Assembly (NCBI GenBank): GCA_004552395.1
Contig: SFOK01000020.1
Coordinates: 1-21,301, forward strand
DNA from: Bacteroidales bacterium
GTDB lineage: Bacteria; Bacteroidota; Bacteroidia; Bacteroidales; Muribaculaceae
DNA length: 21,301 nucleotides
Direction: 5' to 3'
The notes beneath the pieces are model-generated. The model did no database searches and was not told where the DNA came from. It saw nothing but the letters and a program-made list of their open reading frames with translations. This document shows positions 6,739 through 15,231 of this stretch, piece by piece (positions within the stretch are counted from its first letter, which is position 1; every line of letters starts with the position of its first letter). The translations under genes and the position numbers were made by a program.

Positions 6739-6978
6739 TTTTCACACTTTTTAACACCTCCTTTTAACACTTCCCCCGCCCTCTCCGGCCAGACCCACCA
6801 CCTAAGCCTCTTCATCTAAGCCTCTCCACCCCTCTTGGTTCTCTCGGGCCTCTATCTCACCTTCCCGCTCTCTCCGCTCGGCTGCTCCGATTTCCGCTCC
6901 CGGTCCGGCTCCGCCAGTTAAATTTCAGGGTCGGATTTATGCTTGGTGCCCGAAATTTTGCTGATTTTGTAATTGACT

Positions 6979-7087
6979 TCGGAGTTCTCAGAGCTATCTG
7001 AATTCTCAGAGTTCTCAGAATAATCGGAGGTAGGAGGTCATTTCGCGTCCTGTTTCAGATAACTCCGATAATTCCGATTACTCCGAT
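6979..7087 (-). repeat. Large imperfect inverted repeat downstream of the MATE gene
   Basis: Plus-strand 6979-7029 is made of short units such as TTCTCAGA (three copies) ending in AATCGGAG. Positions 7055-7087 are made of TCCGAT units (three copies, about 10 bases apart). The two arms are partly complementary (ATCGGAG against CTCCGAT, TCAGAT against ATCTGA) and enclose about 25 bases, so the transcript after the MATE stop could fold into a long bulged stem. It may be the 3' terminator or stabiliser of the xseA-xseB-MATE unit; no T-run follows the structure immediately. Confidence 0.5.
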
Positions 7088-8472
7088 CAGAGGTGAGCGG
7101 CGGTGAGGCGGGAGAGGGTGCGGAGGAAGTAACGGCGGTAGAGGATGGCGGCGATGAAAAGCGCGATCGAAAAGCAGTAATAGACACCCAGTGAGCCCAT
7201 ATTGAGCGTGACGGCCAGGAAAAGCAGCACTGGAACTCCCACTACGAGATAGCTGATCACGGCCGTCCAGAGCAGCGGCTTCACATTCGATGTGCCGCGC
7301 AGTGCGTTGCCGTAGGTCATCTGCACGGCATCGCAGTACTGATAGAGCACCAGAGGCAGGATAAGCAGGTAAGCATAGCTGCGCACAGCGGCGTCGGGTG
7401 TGAGCAGGTCTATGATCAGATCTCCTAAGGCTAAGAAGATCACCGAAGCCAATGTGCCGAGTATCAGGTTGATATGCAGACCGGCCTTGGCGGTGATGCG
7501 CATGGAGTCCGTGTCGTCGCAACCGGCATAGTTCGAGACCCTCACGGCTACGGCTGTGGCGGCGCTCATGTAGGTCATAAAGCCGAGCTGATTGAGAGTG
7601 ACCATGAGCTGATAGGCGGCGAGCTGCGTGCTGCCGAACCAGCCGGAGACAACCGCGCCGAACGCCCAGAGAAAACATTCCACACCGGACTGTATCATCA
7701 CAGGCCAGGAGGTGGAGAGAAGCCGACGTTTCTCGGCTTTCGGGTCGGCGAAACGGTCGGCCGGCGTGCAGCGGAAGCGGCGGTAGCGCCGCGAGTAAGC
7801 CACGAGAGCCACCATGACCACCGAGATGATTATGCGGGCATTTAGAGTGCTGAGGCCGGCGCCGAGCACACCGAGCTCCGGAGCGCCCCATTTGCCGTAG
7901 ATCAGCATGTAATTGCCCACGACATTGAGCAGATTGCCGCCTAAAATCACCCACATAGGTGTGGCGGTGTCGTTCACTCCGTTGCTCATCTGCTGCGCGC
8001 AGAAGAAGACTGACCCGAAGACTATCGAGGCCAGCACCGTGAGATAATACGACCTCACGTAAGGCATTATGGCCGGGTCCTGACCCATATCGCCGAGGAA
8101 GAGATAGAGCACCGCCATCACGGCCGTGACTATCAGTCCGAGCCACACATTCAGCCTCATGCCCAGACGCATCATGCGCCCCACGAGCCTGTGGTCGCCG
8201 CGGCCGAAGAGCGCGCCCACAAGCGGCGTGAGGCCGCCTGCGAAGCCCATCTGCATCACAATGGGGACCACGAAAAGATTGTTGACGTAAGCCGCCGCGG
8301 CATACTGCGCCGTGCTGTAGTTGCTCATCATGAAAGTGTCCACGAAGCCCACAAGTATGGCTCCGAGCTGAGTCACAAGCACAGGCAGTCCGAGCCGCGC
8401 CAGCATCCGGTACGACTCTCCCAGACTCAGCCGCTCCGGTGAGACCGGCTCTTTATCGGCAGATGAGGTCAT
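7087..8472 (-). CDS. MATE-family multidrug/Na+ (or H+) antiporter
   Basis: A 461-residue inner-membrane protein with about twelve hydrophobic segments in the two six-helix halves typical of MATE transporters. The N-terminal half begins MLARLGLPVLVTQLGAILVG and GFVDTFMMSNYS. It contains PLVGALFGRGD after helix 2, a conserved MATE loop, and the second half repeats the pattern (GFMTYMSAATAVAVRVSNY). MATE proteins export cationic drugs or metabolites using a sodium or proton gradient; the substrate here cannot be told. It starts 14 bases after xseB, so it is the third gene of an xseA-xseB-MATE unit. The functional link to exonuclease VII is not obvious and may be only positional. Confidence 0.93.
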   Translation of the reverse strand: MTSSADKEPVSPERLSLGESYRMLARLGLPVLVTQLGAILVGFVDTFMMSNYSTAQYAAAAYVNNLFVVPIVMQMGFAGGLTPLVGALFGRGDHRLVGRMMRLGMRLNVWLGLIVTAVMAVLYLFLGDMGQDPAIMPYVRSYYLTVLASIVFGSVFFCAQQMSNGVNDTATPMWVILGGNLLNVVGNYMLIYGKWGAPELGVLGAGLSTLNARIIISVVMVALVAYSRRYRRFRCTPADRFADPKAEKRRLLSTSWPVMIQSGVECFLWAFGAVVSGWFGSTQLAAYQLMVTLNQLGFMTYMSAATAVAVRVSNYAGCDDTDSMRITAKAGLHINLILGTLASVIFLALGDLIIDLLTPDAAVRSYAYLLILPLVLYQYCDAVQMTYGNALRGTSNVKPLLWTAVISYLVVGVPVLLFLAVTLNMGSLGVYYCFSIALFIAAILYRRYFLRTLSRLTAAHL

Positions 8473-8486
8473 GCGGCGGGCGGGGG

Positions 8487-8717
8487 TCAGAGTTCGGCGA
8501 GCAGTTTCTTGAGTTCCACGTCAGTCTTCTGCAGCTTCTCCTTGCAGTATTTGAGGAGCTCGAGGCTGCGCGAAGTGTACTGGGCCAGATGATCGATATC
8601 GCAGGCGTCGCTCTGCATCTTGGTTACTATGGCCGAGAGCTCTGCGAGTGCTTCGGCGTATGTTTCAGGTAGTTGCTGTTGCGGCATGGGTTTATACGGT
8701 TTGTTCTTTGGAGACAA
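8487..8717 (-). CDS. xseB: Exodeoxyribonuclease VII small subunit
   Basis: A 76-residue helical protein that binds several-fold per XseA chain to form exonuclease VII, which degrades single-stranded DNA in the cytoplasm. The core matches the XseB pattern: PETYAEALAELSAIVTKMQ, then a second helix with SLELLKYCKEKLQKTDVELKKLL. Two starts are possible. The ATG at 8717 overlaps xseA by 26 bases. The ATG at 8684 (MPQQQ) leaves a 7-base gap and gives 65 residues, closer to the family norm; the first eleven residues (SPKNKPYK) are not part of the domain. The gene lies between xseA and the MATE gene in one unit. Confidence 0.9.
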   Translation of the reverse strand: MSPKNKPYKPMPQQQLPETYAEALAELSAIVTKMQSDACDIDHLAQYTSRSLELLKYCKEKLQKTDVELKKLLAEL

Positions 8718-10065
8718 TTGTGGAGCGGAGTGTACCCTTCTCCAGCGTTGTGGTGATCTCGGTGCCGGGCTCCACGGCCGAGATGTCGGTGACGGCCTTC
8801 CCGTCGGCGCGGGTTATGGAGTAGCCGCGGCGAAGCGTGTTGACCGGGTCGAGCACATGAATGAGCTGTTCGGCCTGGCGCAGTCGCTCCTGCTGCCGCT
8901 GAAGCTGCAGCGAGGCGTCGCGGCGCAGCATCCCTGCGGCGTTGGCGAGCCGCTGCTCCTCGACGGCCAGACGTCGACGGCCCAGAGACTGCACGGCCTG
9001 AAGCGCCGAGTCGAGGGTCCGCGAGGCGCCGAGCAGCCTGTTCTGAACTATGAGAGGGAGCGAGGCGCCGATCTGCTGCAGCCGCGCCGAGGCGTTGTCG
9101 ACAGTGCGGCGTGCCAGCAAAGGTATCTTCTCCTCGAGGAACTCGGTCTGGCGCAGCTCGCCCTGCAGACGTTCCTGCACGTAACGGGCTATCTGCGAGG
9201 CCATTTCCTGAGCCTTTGCCAAGGCGTCGCAGCTCTGCGCCACGAGCCATTCGGCGGCCGCTGTGGGCGTCTTGACGCGCGTGTGGGCTATGAAGTCGAG
9301 CACCGTATTGTCGCGCTCATGGCCGATGCCCACGACTACAGGGAGCGGGAAACGGGCCACTGCCCGGGCCAGGTCGAGGTCGTCGAACCCGGCCAGATCC
9401 GTGGTGGCGCCGCCGCCTCGGATTATCACCACACAGTCGTAGAGGTCCACACACATCTCAATCTCCCCGAGGGCGGCGCGGACCGTCGGAGAGGTCTGCG
9501 CTCCCTGCACCGAGGCTCGGTAGAGGTGAGTGTAGAACCGGAAGCCGTAGGCGTTGTGTTCCAGCTGGTTCATGAAGTCGCCGTAGCCGGCGGCTCCCTC
9601 GGCCGAGATCACCGCCACGCGCTGCGGCGGCTGATGAAGTATCGTGGCTTTGTTGGCTTCGAGGATTCCTTCGCGCTTCAGGGCGGCGAGTATTTCGAGC
9701 TGCAGACGCGATGTGTCGCGGGTATAGTCCGGGTCGCAGTCGGTGATGTTGAAGGAGAGGCCGAACTGCTGATGAAACTGCACCGAGCCCCTCACACGGA
9801 CTTCGGCGCCGCTTGCGAAAGTGCTTCTCAGCGTCGGGTAGCGGCTGCAGAGGGCTCCCCATACGCCGCGCCAGATCGTGGCCCTCATCTTGGCGCAGAC
9901 AGATCCGCGCGAGTCCTTCTCCACCATCTCCAGATAGACATGGCCGCCCGAAGAGCGGAGGTCGCTCAGTTCGGCCGTGACCCAGACGTTCTGGAGCATG
10001 TCGGCAGTGTCGACAGCGGCCTTGACGGCCGATGCGAGCTGAAGCAGAGTGAGGGATGCGGACAT
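8692..10065 (-). CDS. xseA: Exodeoxyribonuclease VII large subunit
   Basis: A 457-residue catalytic subunit of exonuclease VII, close to the usual length. An N-terminal OB-fold covers about residues 1-105 (VWVTAELSDLRSSGGHVYLEM). The catalytic domain follows, with the conserved RGGG at 216-219 followed by TTDLAGFDD, and GIGHERDNTVLD at 246-257 followed by HTRVKTPTAAA. A long coiled-coil, rich in Arg, Gln and Glu, occupies roughly residues 280-400, where XseB subunits bind. A C-terminal segment (DPVNTLRRGYSITR) is the conserved tail. It is the first gene of a unit with xseB and a MATE transporter, with a promoter candidate some 30 bases upstream. Confidence 0.96.
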   Translation of the reverse strand: MSASLTLLQLASAVKAAVDTADMLQNVWVTAELSDLRSSGGHVYLEMVEKDSRGSVCAKMRATIWRGVWGALCSRYPTLRSTFASGAEVRVRGSVQFHQQFGLSFNITDCDPDYTRDTSRLQLEILAALKREGILEANKATILHQPPQRVAVISAEGAAGYGDFMNQLEHNAYGFRFYTHLYRASVQGAQTSPTVRAALGEIEMCVDLYDCVVIIRGGGATTDLAGFDDLDLARAVARFPLPVVVGIGHERDNTVLDFIAHTRVKTPTAAAEWLVAQSCDALAKAQEMASQIARYVQERLQGELRQTEFLEEKIPLLARRTVDNASARLQQIGASLPLIVQNRLLGASRTLDSALQAVQSLGRRRLAVEEQRLANAAGMLRRDASLQLQRQQERLRQAEQLIHVLDPVNTLRRGYSITRADGKAVTDISAVEPGTEITTTLEKGTLRSTIVSKEQTV

Positions 10066-10095
10066 GTGTTGTTAAAAAGTCTTAAATTCAGCTGA

Positions 10096-10124
10096 CAATG
10101 AATACGGTGTTATATTTATTCAAA
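10096..10124 (-). promoter_or_regulatory. Promoter candidate for xseA-xseB-MATE
   Basis: On the minus strand TTTG (10124-10121) is followed after 16 bases by TATTCATTG (10104-10096), an imperfect match to TAnnTTTG. The spacing is a little short, but the site is the only AT-rich promoter-like element before xseA and would give a leader of about 25-30 bases. Confidence 0.4.
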
Positions 10125-10152
10125 GGCCGAAATTCAACAATAGATAGAAAGT

Positions 10153-10194
10153 AGAGTTGCTTTCCACTTGGGTTGTTGGGTTGAAAGCAACTCT
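10153..10194 (-). terminator. Perfect 12-bp stem-loop after bglX
   Basis: AGAGTTGCTTTC (10153-10164) and GAAAGCAACTCT (10183-10194) form a perfect 12-bp inverted repeat around an 18-base loop, starting 15 bases after the bglX stop on the minus strand. The sequence after the stem (ACTTTCTATCTATTG) is T-containing but has no clean T-run. The position suggests the 3' end of the nnrD-DUF4831-bglX transcript, and it separates this unit from xseA. Confidence 0.65.
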
Positions 10195-10209
10195 TGAAGG
10201 GGGAACGGG

Positions 10210-12519
10210 TTATTTCACTTCCACGTCGGCGGAGATGCCGGCGCCGGGAGCTGATGACTCGGCTGCAGTGAAGCGGTAGGTGCCTTTCTCGGTCTGCCAG
10301 CTGCGGGTGGCGGTGCTCCAGGAAGCGAGGTCGGAGGCCGGCACGTTCATGACGAGGGTCTGCGACTCGCCCGGCTTGAGGAGCTGAGTCTTGGCGAAAC
10401 CCTTGAGCTCCTTCTCAGGCTTGGGAAGGGTCTTGCCCGGGGCTTTCACGTAGAGCTGCACGGTCTCTTTGCCGGAGCGGCGGCCTGTGTTGGTCACTTT
10501 CACAGCCACGCTGTAGCCGTCGGCTGTGGGGGTCACCTTGAGGTCGGAATATTTGAAAGTGGTGTAAGACTTGCCGTAGCCGAACGGATAGAGCGGTTCG
10601 ATGCCGGCACGGTCGAAGTGGCGGTAGCCCACGAAGATATCGTCGGTATAGTCGGCGATAGCGTTATTGTCCTTGTTATAAGGGAAATAGGGCGCCGAGC
10701 CGTAATCTTCGTAGCGTTTGGCGAAGGTCATGGGGAGTTTGCCGGAGGGGTTGACGCGGCCTGAGAGTACATCGGCTATGCTGCGTCCGGCTTCCTGACC
10801 CGGGAGCCAGGCGTGGAGGATAGCGTCGGGGGTATCCTTCCAGTCGGCCATGTCGATGACGCCGCCCATGTTGAGGATCACGATCAGCTTCTTGCCCTGC
10901 TTGTGGAAAGCGTCGGCTATCTTGTTGAGGTGGTGGCGCTCAAGGTCGGTGAGCGACCAGTCGCCCTTCTCGAGCGTGCGGTCGCCGCCCTCGCCGGCCA
11001 TACGGCCTATGGTGAGCACAGCCACGTCGCAGTTCTTGGCCGCTTTCTCTATGGCGGCATCGTCGATAGCGAGCTCCGGAATCACGTTGACGGTCCAGAA
11101 ATTGTCGGCGGCACGTTTGGCGCGCTCCTCCTTGATATACTTGGAGTAGACCTTGTTGAGGTCCTTGTCGAGCTTATAGCCGGCTTCGGTCAGGCCCTGG
11201 TCGGGCGAAATCTTGTAGGCGCGGTTCACATTGCCCGAGCCGGATCCGCCCACATATACGTCGTAGGAGCTGTTGCCGAAGAGAGCAATCTTCTTACCCT
11301 TGCCGAGCGGGAGAGTCTCCTCGCGGTTCTCGAGGAGGACCATTCCTTCGGGAGCGCTCTCGCGGAGCAGCTGCGCGTGGGCCTTCAGGTCGGGATGAGA
11401 GGTGTAGGCGTAGCCCTTGGCGGCGTTGGTGCGGGCCACGACGCCGAGTATACGCTCAATGTTGCGGTCGAGCACCTCTTCGGGGAGGAATCCGCTCTTC
11501 ACGGCGTTGAGCACCTCGTCGAACTGGCGCTGTGTGCCCGGCTCTATGAGGTCGTTGCCGGCGAGCATCTGGCGGGCGCCGTTCTCTTCGGCCCACCAGT
11601 CGGTCATCACATAGCCGTCGAAGCCCCACTCGTTGCGGAGTATACCCTCGATGAGCCACTCGGCCTCGGAAGCCTGTGTGCCGTTGATCTTGTTGTAGGA
11701 AGTCATTATGGTCCAGGGGTGAGCCTGCTTCACAGCCTTCTCGAAGCCTCGGAGATAGATCTCGCGCAGGGCTCGGTCGGTGACGCGGGCGTCGATACCG
11801 TTGCGATATGTCTCCTGGTTATTGACAGCGAAATGCTTCAGCGACACACCCACGTTGTTGCTCTGCACGCCGTTGATGTAGGCCGTGGCGATCTCGCCGA
11901 TGAGGTAAGGATCCTCGGAATAATACTCATAGTTGCGGCCGCAGAGAGGGGAGCGGTGCACGTTGATGCCGGGAGCCAGGAGCACGTCGACACCGTATTC
12001 GCGGGCCTCCTCGCCAATGGCTGTGGTGAGTTTCTTCACCAGGTCGCGGTCCCAGGAGGCGGCGAGAGTGGTGCCTGTGGGGAAGGCCGTGCCGTAGGTC
12101 ATGAAACCGTTCACGTCGACCGGATCGATGCGGACTCCGGCGGGGCCGTCGGCCAGGATAGTGACCGGAATGCCGAGACGCTCAATGCCGAGAGTCTCGC
12201 CGGCAGCGCCTTTCACACGACCTTTGGTGAAGGCGGTTACGGCCTCGTCGGCAACGGACTCAGCGCCTTCGGCCGTGGCGTCGGAGGGCTGGGAAGTGCC
12301 CGATATGTTGCTCTGGTCGCCGCTGCGCTTGGGCATGCCCGGAGCGCCGGGAGGGGGAAGTTCCATTTCGCGGTTGGCTCCGATGATGAAGTTGACCTTC
12401 TCCTCGAGAGTCATAGCCTTCACAATATCTTTGATCGGATCTTTTCCGAACTGAGGTAGGCCGTCGGCCACGGCAGGGATTGCAGCGGCAGCAGCCAGAG
12501 TGAGTGCAAGTAGTTTCAT
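10210..12519 (-). CDS. bglX: Secreted GH3 beta-glucosidase (BglX-like)
   Basis: A 769-residue glycoside hydrolase family 3 enzyme with a signal peptide (cleavage likely after AVA, residue 18), so probably periplasmic. It should release glucose or a related sugar from the non-reducing end of beta-linked oligosaccharides. The (beta/alpha)8 domain carries GRNYEYYSEDP (194-204), KHFAVNNQE (228-236) and the nucleophile Asp307 in GYVMTDWW. The alpha/beta sandwich domain contains GEGGDRTLEKGDWSLT with a likely acid/base glutamate, and a C-terminal fibronectin III-like domain ends the protein. Residues about 51-107, between the first helix and GIERLGIP, are a Pro/Gly/Ser/Ala-rich insertion of unknown purpose. 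No SusC/SusD pair or other polysaccharide-utilisation genes are nearby. It starts 47 bases after the DUF4831 gene and is probably read with it. Substrate is not predictable. Confidence 0.93.
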   Translation of the reverse strand: MKLLALTLAAAAAIPAVADGLPQFGKDPIKDIVKAMTLEEKVNFIIGANREMELPPPGAPGMPKRSGDQSNISGTSQPSDATAEGAESVADEAVTAFTKGRVKGAAGETLGIERLGIPVTILADGPAGVRIDPVDVNGFMTYGTAFPTGTTLAASWDRDLVKKLTTAIGEEAREYGVDVLLAPGINVHRSPLCGRNYEYYSEDPYLIGEIATAYINGVQSNNVGVSLKHFAVNNQETYRNGIDARVTDRALREIYLRGFEKAVKQAHPWTIMTSYNKINGTQASEAEWLIEGILRNEWGFDGYVMTDWWAEENGARQMLAGNDLIEPGTQRQFDEVLNAVKSGFLPEEVLDRNIERILGVVARTNAAKGYAYTSHPDLKAHAQLLRESAPEGMVLLENREETLPLGKGKKIALFGNSSYDVYVGGSGSGNVNRAYKISPDQGLTEAGYKLDKDLNKVYSKYIKEERAKRAADNFWTVNVIPELAIDDAAIEKAAKNCDVAVLTIGRMAGEGGDRTLEKGDWSLTDLERHHLNKIADAFHKQGKKLIVILNMGGVIDMADWKDTPDAILHAWLPGQEAGRSIADVLSGRVNPSGKLPMTFAKRYEDYGSAPYFPYNKDNNAIADYTDDIFVGYRHFDRAGIEPLYPFGYGKSYTTFKYSDLKVTPTADGYSVAVKVTNTGRRSGKETVQLYVKAPGKTLPKPEKELKGFAKTQLLKPGESQTLVMNVPASDLASWSTATRSWQTEKGTYRFTAAESSAPGAGISADVEVK

Positions 12520-12566
12520 GTTGATCTCTAATGGTTAATGATGAATGTTAGTTATTCGGGAAATGG

Positions 12567-13655
12567 TTATTGCTCTTTCTCGGTGAGCTCCAGAAGGGCT
12601 CCCGTGCAAGGATCGAACAGAGCCGACGAAGGTGCTTTCTTGTCGGTGAAGAGCTTCGGGTCGAGGCCGAAGAGTGCGCCTCCCTGAGCCGTGGTGACAT
12701 ACTGCGAGGCAATCTCGGATCCGCGCCATTCCAGGGTGAGGGTGCCCGAGGCCGGCAGCCGGTAGACCACAGCGTCCTTGGGGAGCTTCTTCTCCACGCC
12801 CTTGTCGTCGACGGGGAGCTCCGGCGCGGCGGTGAGCTTGAACGAGACGTAGACCGGTTCGCCGCGGAGGTCGTCGGCATCCACGAAACCGGCGAAGTCG
12901 GAGAGGCGCAACAGTACCTTGCGCTCCGAGGCGTCGCCCGGCGTGTAGATATATTTCCTCACTTCCACAGCTGTCTGCACCGTTCCGGTGAAGGCTTCGG
13001 TCATGACCTTCTCCTGGTTCTCGAGCGAGGCGAGCATGAGCTCGAGCTGGCGTCCGTCGGTCGGCATAGTCTCGGCCGTGCCGCGGCTGAGGGCCACCTT
13101 CGAGTCGCGCACCTCCATGATCGAGGCGGCGAGCATCTGGGCCTTCTTGGCCGACGACTGGCTCACGAGGAAATCCTCGTCGACATACCGGAGGTAGTCG
13201 TTGGCATCGAGCGACGAGGGGGTGAGGGGCGAGCCCTGCCAGTCCTCGGTCTCAGGGAGCGACGCCCGGCGGTTGACAGCCAGAAGCATACCGTCGTCGG
13301 CCACGCATATCTCCGTGAGGGCGCCCGGCTTGAGCTGCATCAGATACTGAGTGGTGTCGGGTGTGCCGAAAGGTGTGATGCGCACCTCGGTGATGCGGCG
13401 TGTCTCCGCAGGGGCCGTGACCACCTTGTCCGTGCCTAAATATTTCTTTGCATACTGATAATAGGGCCCCGGTTTCTCTACCGTCCGGGTGGCTTTCACC
13501 TCGATCCGGAAACTTGTGAGCGGAAGCGAGTAGACGAGCCCGTACTCATTGTGTTTGTCGGCGGTGAGCATCTTGGTCTGCTGCGCCGAGGCGGGGAAGG
13601 CCGCAAGGAGGAGGCCGCTGAGGGCCGTGGTTATCAGATACTTGTTCATGGTCAT
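12567..13655 (-). CDS. DUF4831 family exported protein
   Basis: A 362-residue protein with a signal peptide (NKYLITTALSGLLLAAFPASA, cleavage after about residue 24), so periplasmic or surface-exposed. It matches my memory of the DUF4831 family, which is largely confined to Bacteroidetes and has no established function: an early YSLPLTSFRIEV strand region, then PGPYYQYAKKYLG, then a central RDSKVALSRGTAETMPTDGRQ region, and a C-terminal beta-rich part with VVYRLPASGTLTLEWRG. No catalytic motif is evident. The start overlaps the nnrD stop by four bases (ATGA); an in-frame ATG at 13649 is an alternative. It sits between nnrD and bglX in one apparent unit. Confidence 0.85.
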   Translation of the reverse strand: MTMNKYLITTALSGLLLAAFPASAQQTKMLTADKHNEYGLVYSLPLTSFRIEVKATRTVEKPGPYYQYAKKYLGTDKVVTAPAETRRITEVRITPFGTPDTTQYLMQLKPGALTEICVADDGMLLAVNRRASLPETEDWQGSPLTPSSLDANDYLRYVDEDFLVSQSSAKKAQMLAASIMEVRDSKVALSRGTAETMPTDGRQLELMLASLENQEKVMTEAFTGTVQTAVEVRKYIYTPGDASERKVLLRLSDFAGFVDADDLRGEPVYVSFKLTAAPELPVDDKGVEKKLPKDAVVYRLPASGTLTLEWRGSEIASQYVTTAQGGALFGLDPKLFTDKKAPSSALFDPCTGALLELTEKEQ

Positions 13656-15169
13656 TTAAGCAGTTTCTTGATTGCCGCGGGTATGTGGTTCACAATGTCG
13701 CCGGCCGTGAGGGAGTATTCGCCGAGTTCTTCGGCTGCGATGTCGCCCGCCAGGCCGTGGATAAAGACACCCATTGAAGCGGCGAGTTCCGGCTTGTAGC
13801 CCTGGGCCAGGAGTCCGGCGATGACGCCCGTGAGGATGTCGCCCGAACCGGCGGTGGCCATACCCGGGTTGCCCGTGGAGTTGAAATATACCTTGCCGTC
13901 GGGGCGCACGATCATGGTGTAGTGGCCCTTGAGCACGATTATGATGCTGTAATACTGAGCTTTTTCGATAGCTTTCTTGAGGCGCGCCTCGTCGGAAAGG
14001 TGTTCGCCGAAGAGGCGGTCGAACTCGCCGGCGTGAGGCGTGATGATTGTCATCTGCGGGAGCATGGTGAGCAGGGCCGGCTTCTGGGCTATGCAGTTGA
14101 GGGCGTCGGCGTCGAGCACCATAGGCGAGCGGGCGTTGTTGAGGAGTCCTTCGAGCGCGGCCACAGTCTCGGGGTAGGTGCCTATGCCGGGACCGGCGGC
14201 GACAGCCTGATGCTGATGGTGGAGCCTCATGTCGGATATGAAGCGGTCGTGGCGGTCGGGCTCGAAGAGAGCCTCTGGCACTGCGGTCTGCAGTATGTTC
14301 ATGCCGCAGCGAGCCGAGTGGACGGTGACAAGCCCGGCACCGGTACGCAGCGCGGCGCGCGAGCAGAGCACTGCGGCGCCCATCATGCCGAGGCTTCCGG
14401 CCATCACCATGGCCGAGCCGAAGTCGCGTTTGGCGGCGAATACGGGGCGGGGGCGCAGGGCCTGGCTCACGCCGCGGGCGTCGAGCATATACCATGTGGT
14501 GGGAGTCTGGCGTATAGCCTTGCGGTCCAGGTCGATGTCTAGGAGCTGCCATTCGCCCACAGCGTCGGCGTTGTCGCTCAGGAAGAAGGCCACGCGGGGG
14601 AACTGGAAGGCGAATGTGAGGTTGGCGTGGACCACATCGCGGCGGTTGGTGAGCTCATTGTTCTCGCCGAAGAGGCCCGAAGGTATGTCGATGGCGATCA
14701 CGAAAGCGCCGCTCTCGTTGATGTAGCGCACCAGCATCTTGAAGCCTCCTTGGAGCTGCTCGTGGAGTCCGGCGCCGAAGAGGCCGTCGATGACCACATC
14801 CTGTTCGCTGAGCGAGGGGGGCGAGAACTCCTTGATCACTTCGGTGAAGTCGATGTCGTCGGCCGCGGTGAGCAGACGTTTTTTCTCCTCCTCGCAGTCG
14901 TGGGAGAGCTTGCGGGAGACGTTGAAGAGGAAAACCTCCACGCGCTTATAGCCCTGCTCTATGAGCATGCGGGCGGTGGCCAGAGCGTCGCCGCCGTTGT
15001 TGCCCGGACCGGCTATGACCACGATCCTCTGCGAGGGGCGGAAGCGCGACATCACCTCGCAGCAGAGGGCCGAGGCGGCGCGCTCCATAAGTTCTATGGA
15101 GTCGATGCTCTGGGCCTTGCAGGTGGCTGTGTCGAGATCTTTTATCTGGTTGGAAAGGAAGATTTTCAT
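13652..15169 (-). CDS. nnrD: Bifunctional NAD(P)H-hydrate epimerase / ADP-dependent NAD(P)H-hydrate dehydratase
   Basis: A 505-residue metabolite-repair enzyme. The N-terminal YjeF_N domain (about 1-215) interconverts R and S hydrates of NAD(P)H and has GPGNNGGD at 54-61. The C-terminal ribokinase-like domain (about 225-505) dehydrates S-NAD(P)HX at the expense of ADP; it carries FGSAMVMAGSLGMMGAA, AGPGIGT, MVLDADALN, TPHAGEF and the phosphate-binding ATAGSGD with GSGD at 441-444. I use the ATG at 15169 (MKIFLSNQIKDLD), because a promoter element lies at 15232-15239 inside the 29-residue extension that would begin at 15256. It heads a unit with the DUF4831 gene and bglX. The fused two-domain form is the common bacterial arrangement. 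Confidence 0.95.
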   Translation of the reverse strand: MKIFLSNQIKDLDTATCKAQSIDSIELMERAASALCCEVMSRFRPSQRIVVIAGPGNNGGDALATARMLIEQGYKRVEVFLFNVSRKLSHDCEEEKKRLLTAADDIDFTEVIKEFSPPSLSEQDVVIDGLFGAGLHEQLQGGFKMLVRYINESGAFVIAIDIPSGLFGENNELTNRRDVVHANLTFAFQFPRVAFFLSDNADAVGEWQLLDIDLDRKAIRQTPTTWYMLDARGVSQALRPRPVFAAKRDFGSAMVMAGSLGMMGAAVLCSRAALRTGAGLVTVHSARCGMNILQTAVPEALFEPDRHDRFISDMRLHHQHQAVAAGPGIGTYPETVAALEGLLNNARSPMVLDADALNCIAQKPALLTMLPQMTIITPHAGEFDRLFGEHLSDEARLKKAIEKAQYYSIIIVLKGHYTMIVRPDGKVYFNSTGNPGMATAGSGDILTGVIAGLLAQGYKPELAASMGVFIHGLAGDIAAEELGEYSLTAGDIVNHIPAAIKKLLK

Positions 15170-15231
15170 GTCAGGGTTTCGCTTGGTGCGCGCGACACCG
15201 ACTGTTCGGGCCCGCACTGAATGATTGGTGA

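Larger units (their letters stand above)
6346..7086. other. Long intergenic region between the MATE gene and rluB
   Basis: About 740 bases without a convincing gene. From right to left it holds a large imperfect inverted repeat next to the MATE stop (6979-7087) and a stretch that is pyrimidine-rich on the plus strand (about 6740-6915), including two copies of CTAAGCCTCT 15 bases apart near 6803-6827. Next come a promoter candidate for rluB (6707-6738), a hairpin with T-run (6658-6694), an AT-rich segment with two direct repeats (6604-6652) and a GC-richer leader of about 250 bases. A 62-codon plus-strand frame at 6511-6699 overlaps these signals and looks spurious. No tRNA or known riboswitch was recognised. 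Confidence 0.6.

Noticed and set aside
10813..12459. 548-codon plus-strand frame opposite bglX
   Set aside because: The minus strand encodes a complete GH3 enzyme with signal peptide and catalytic residues.
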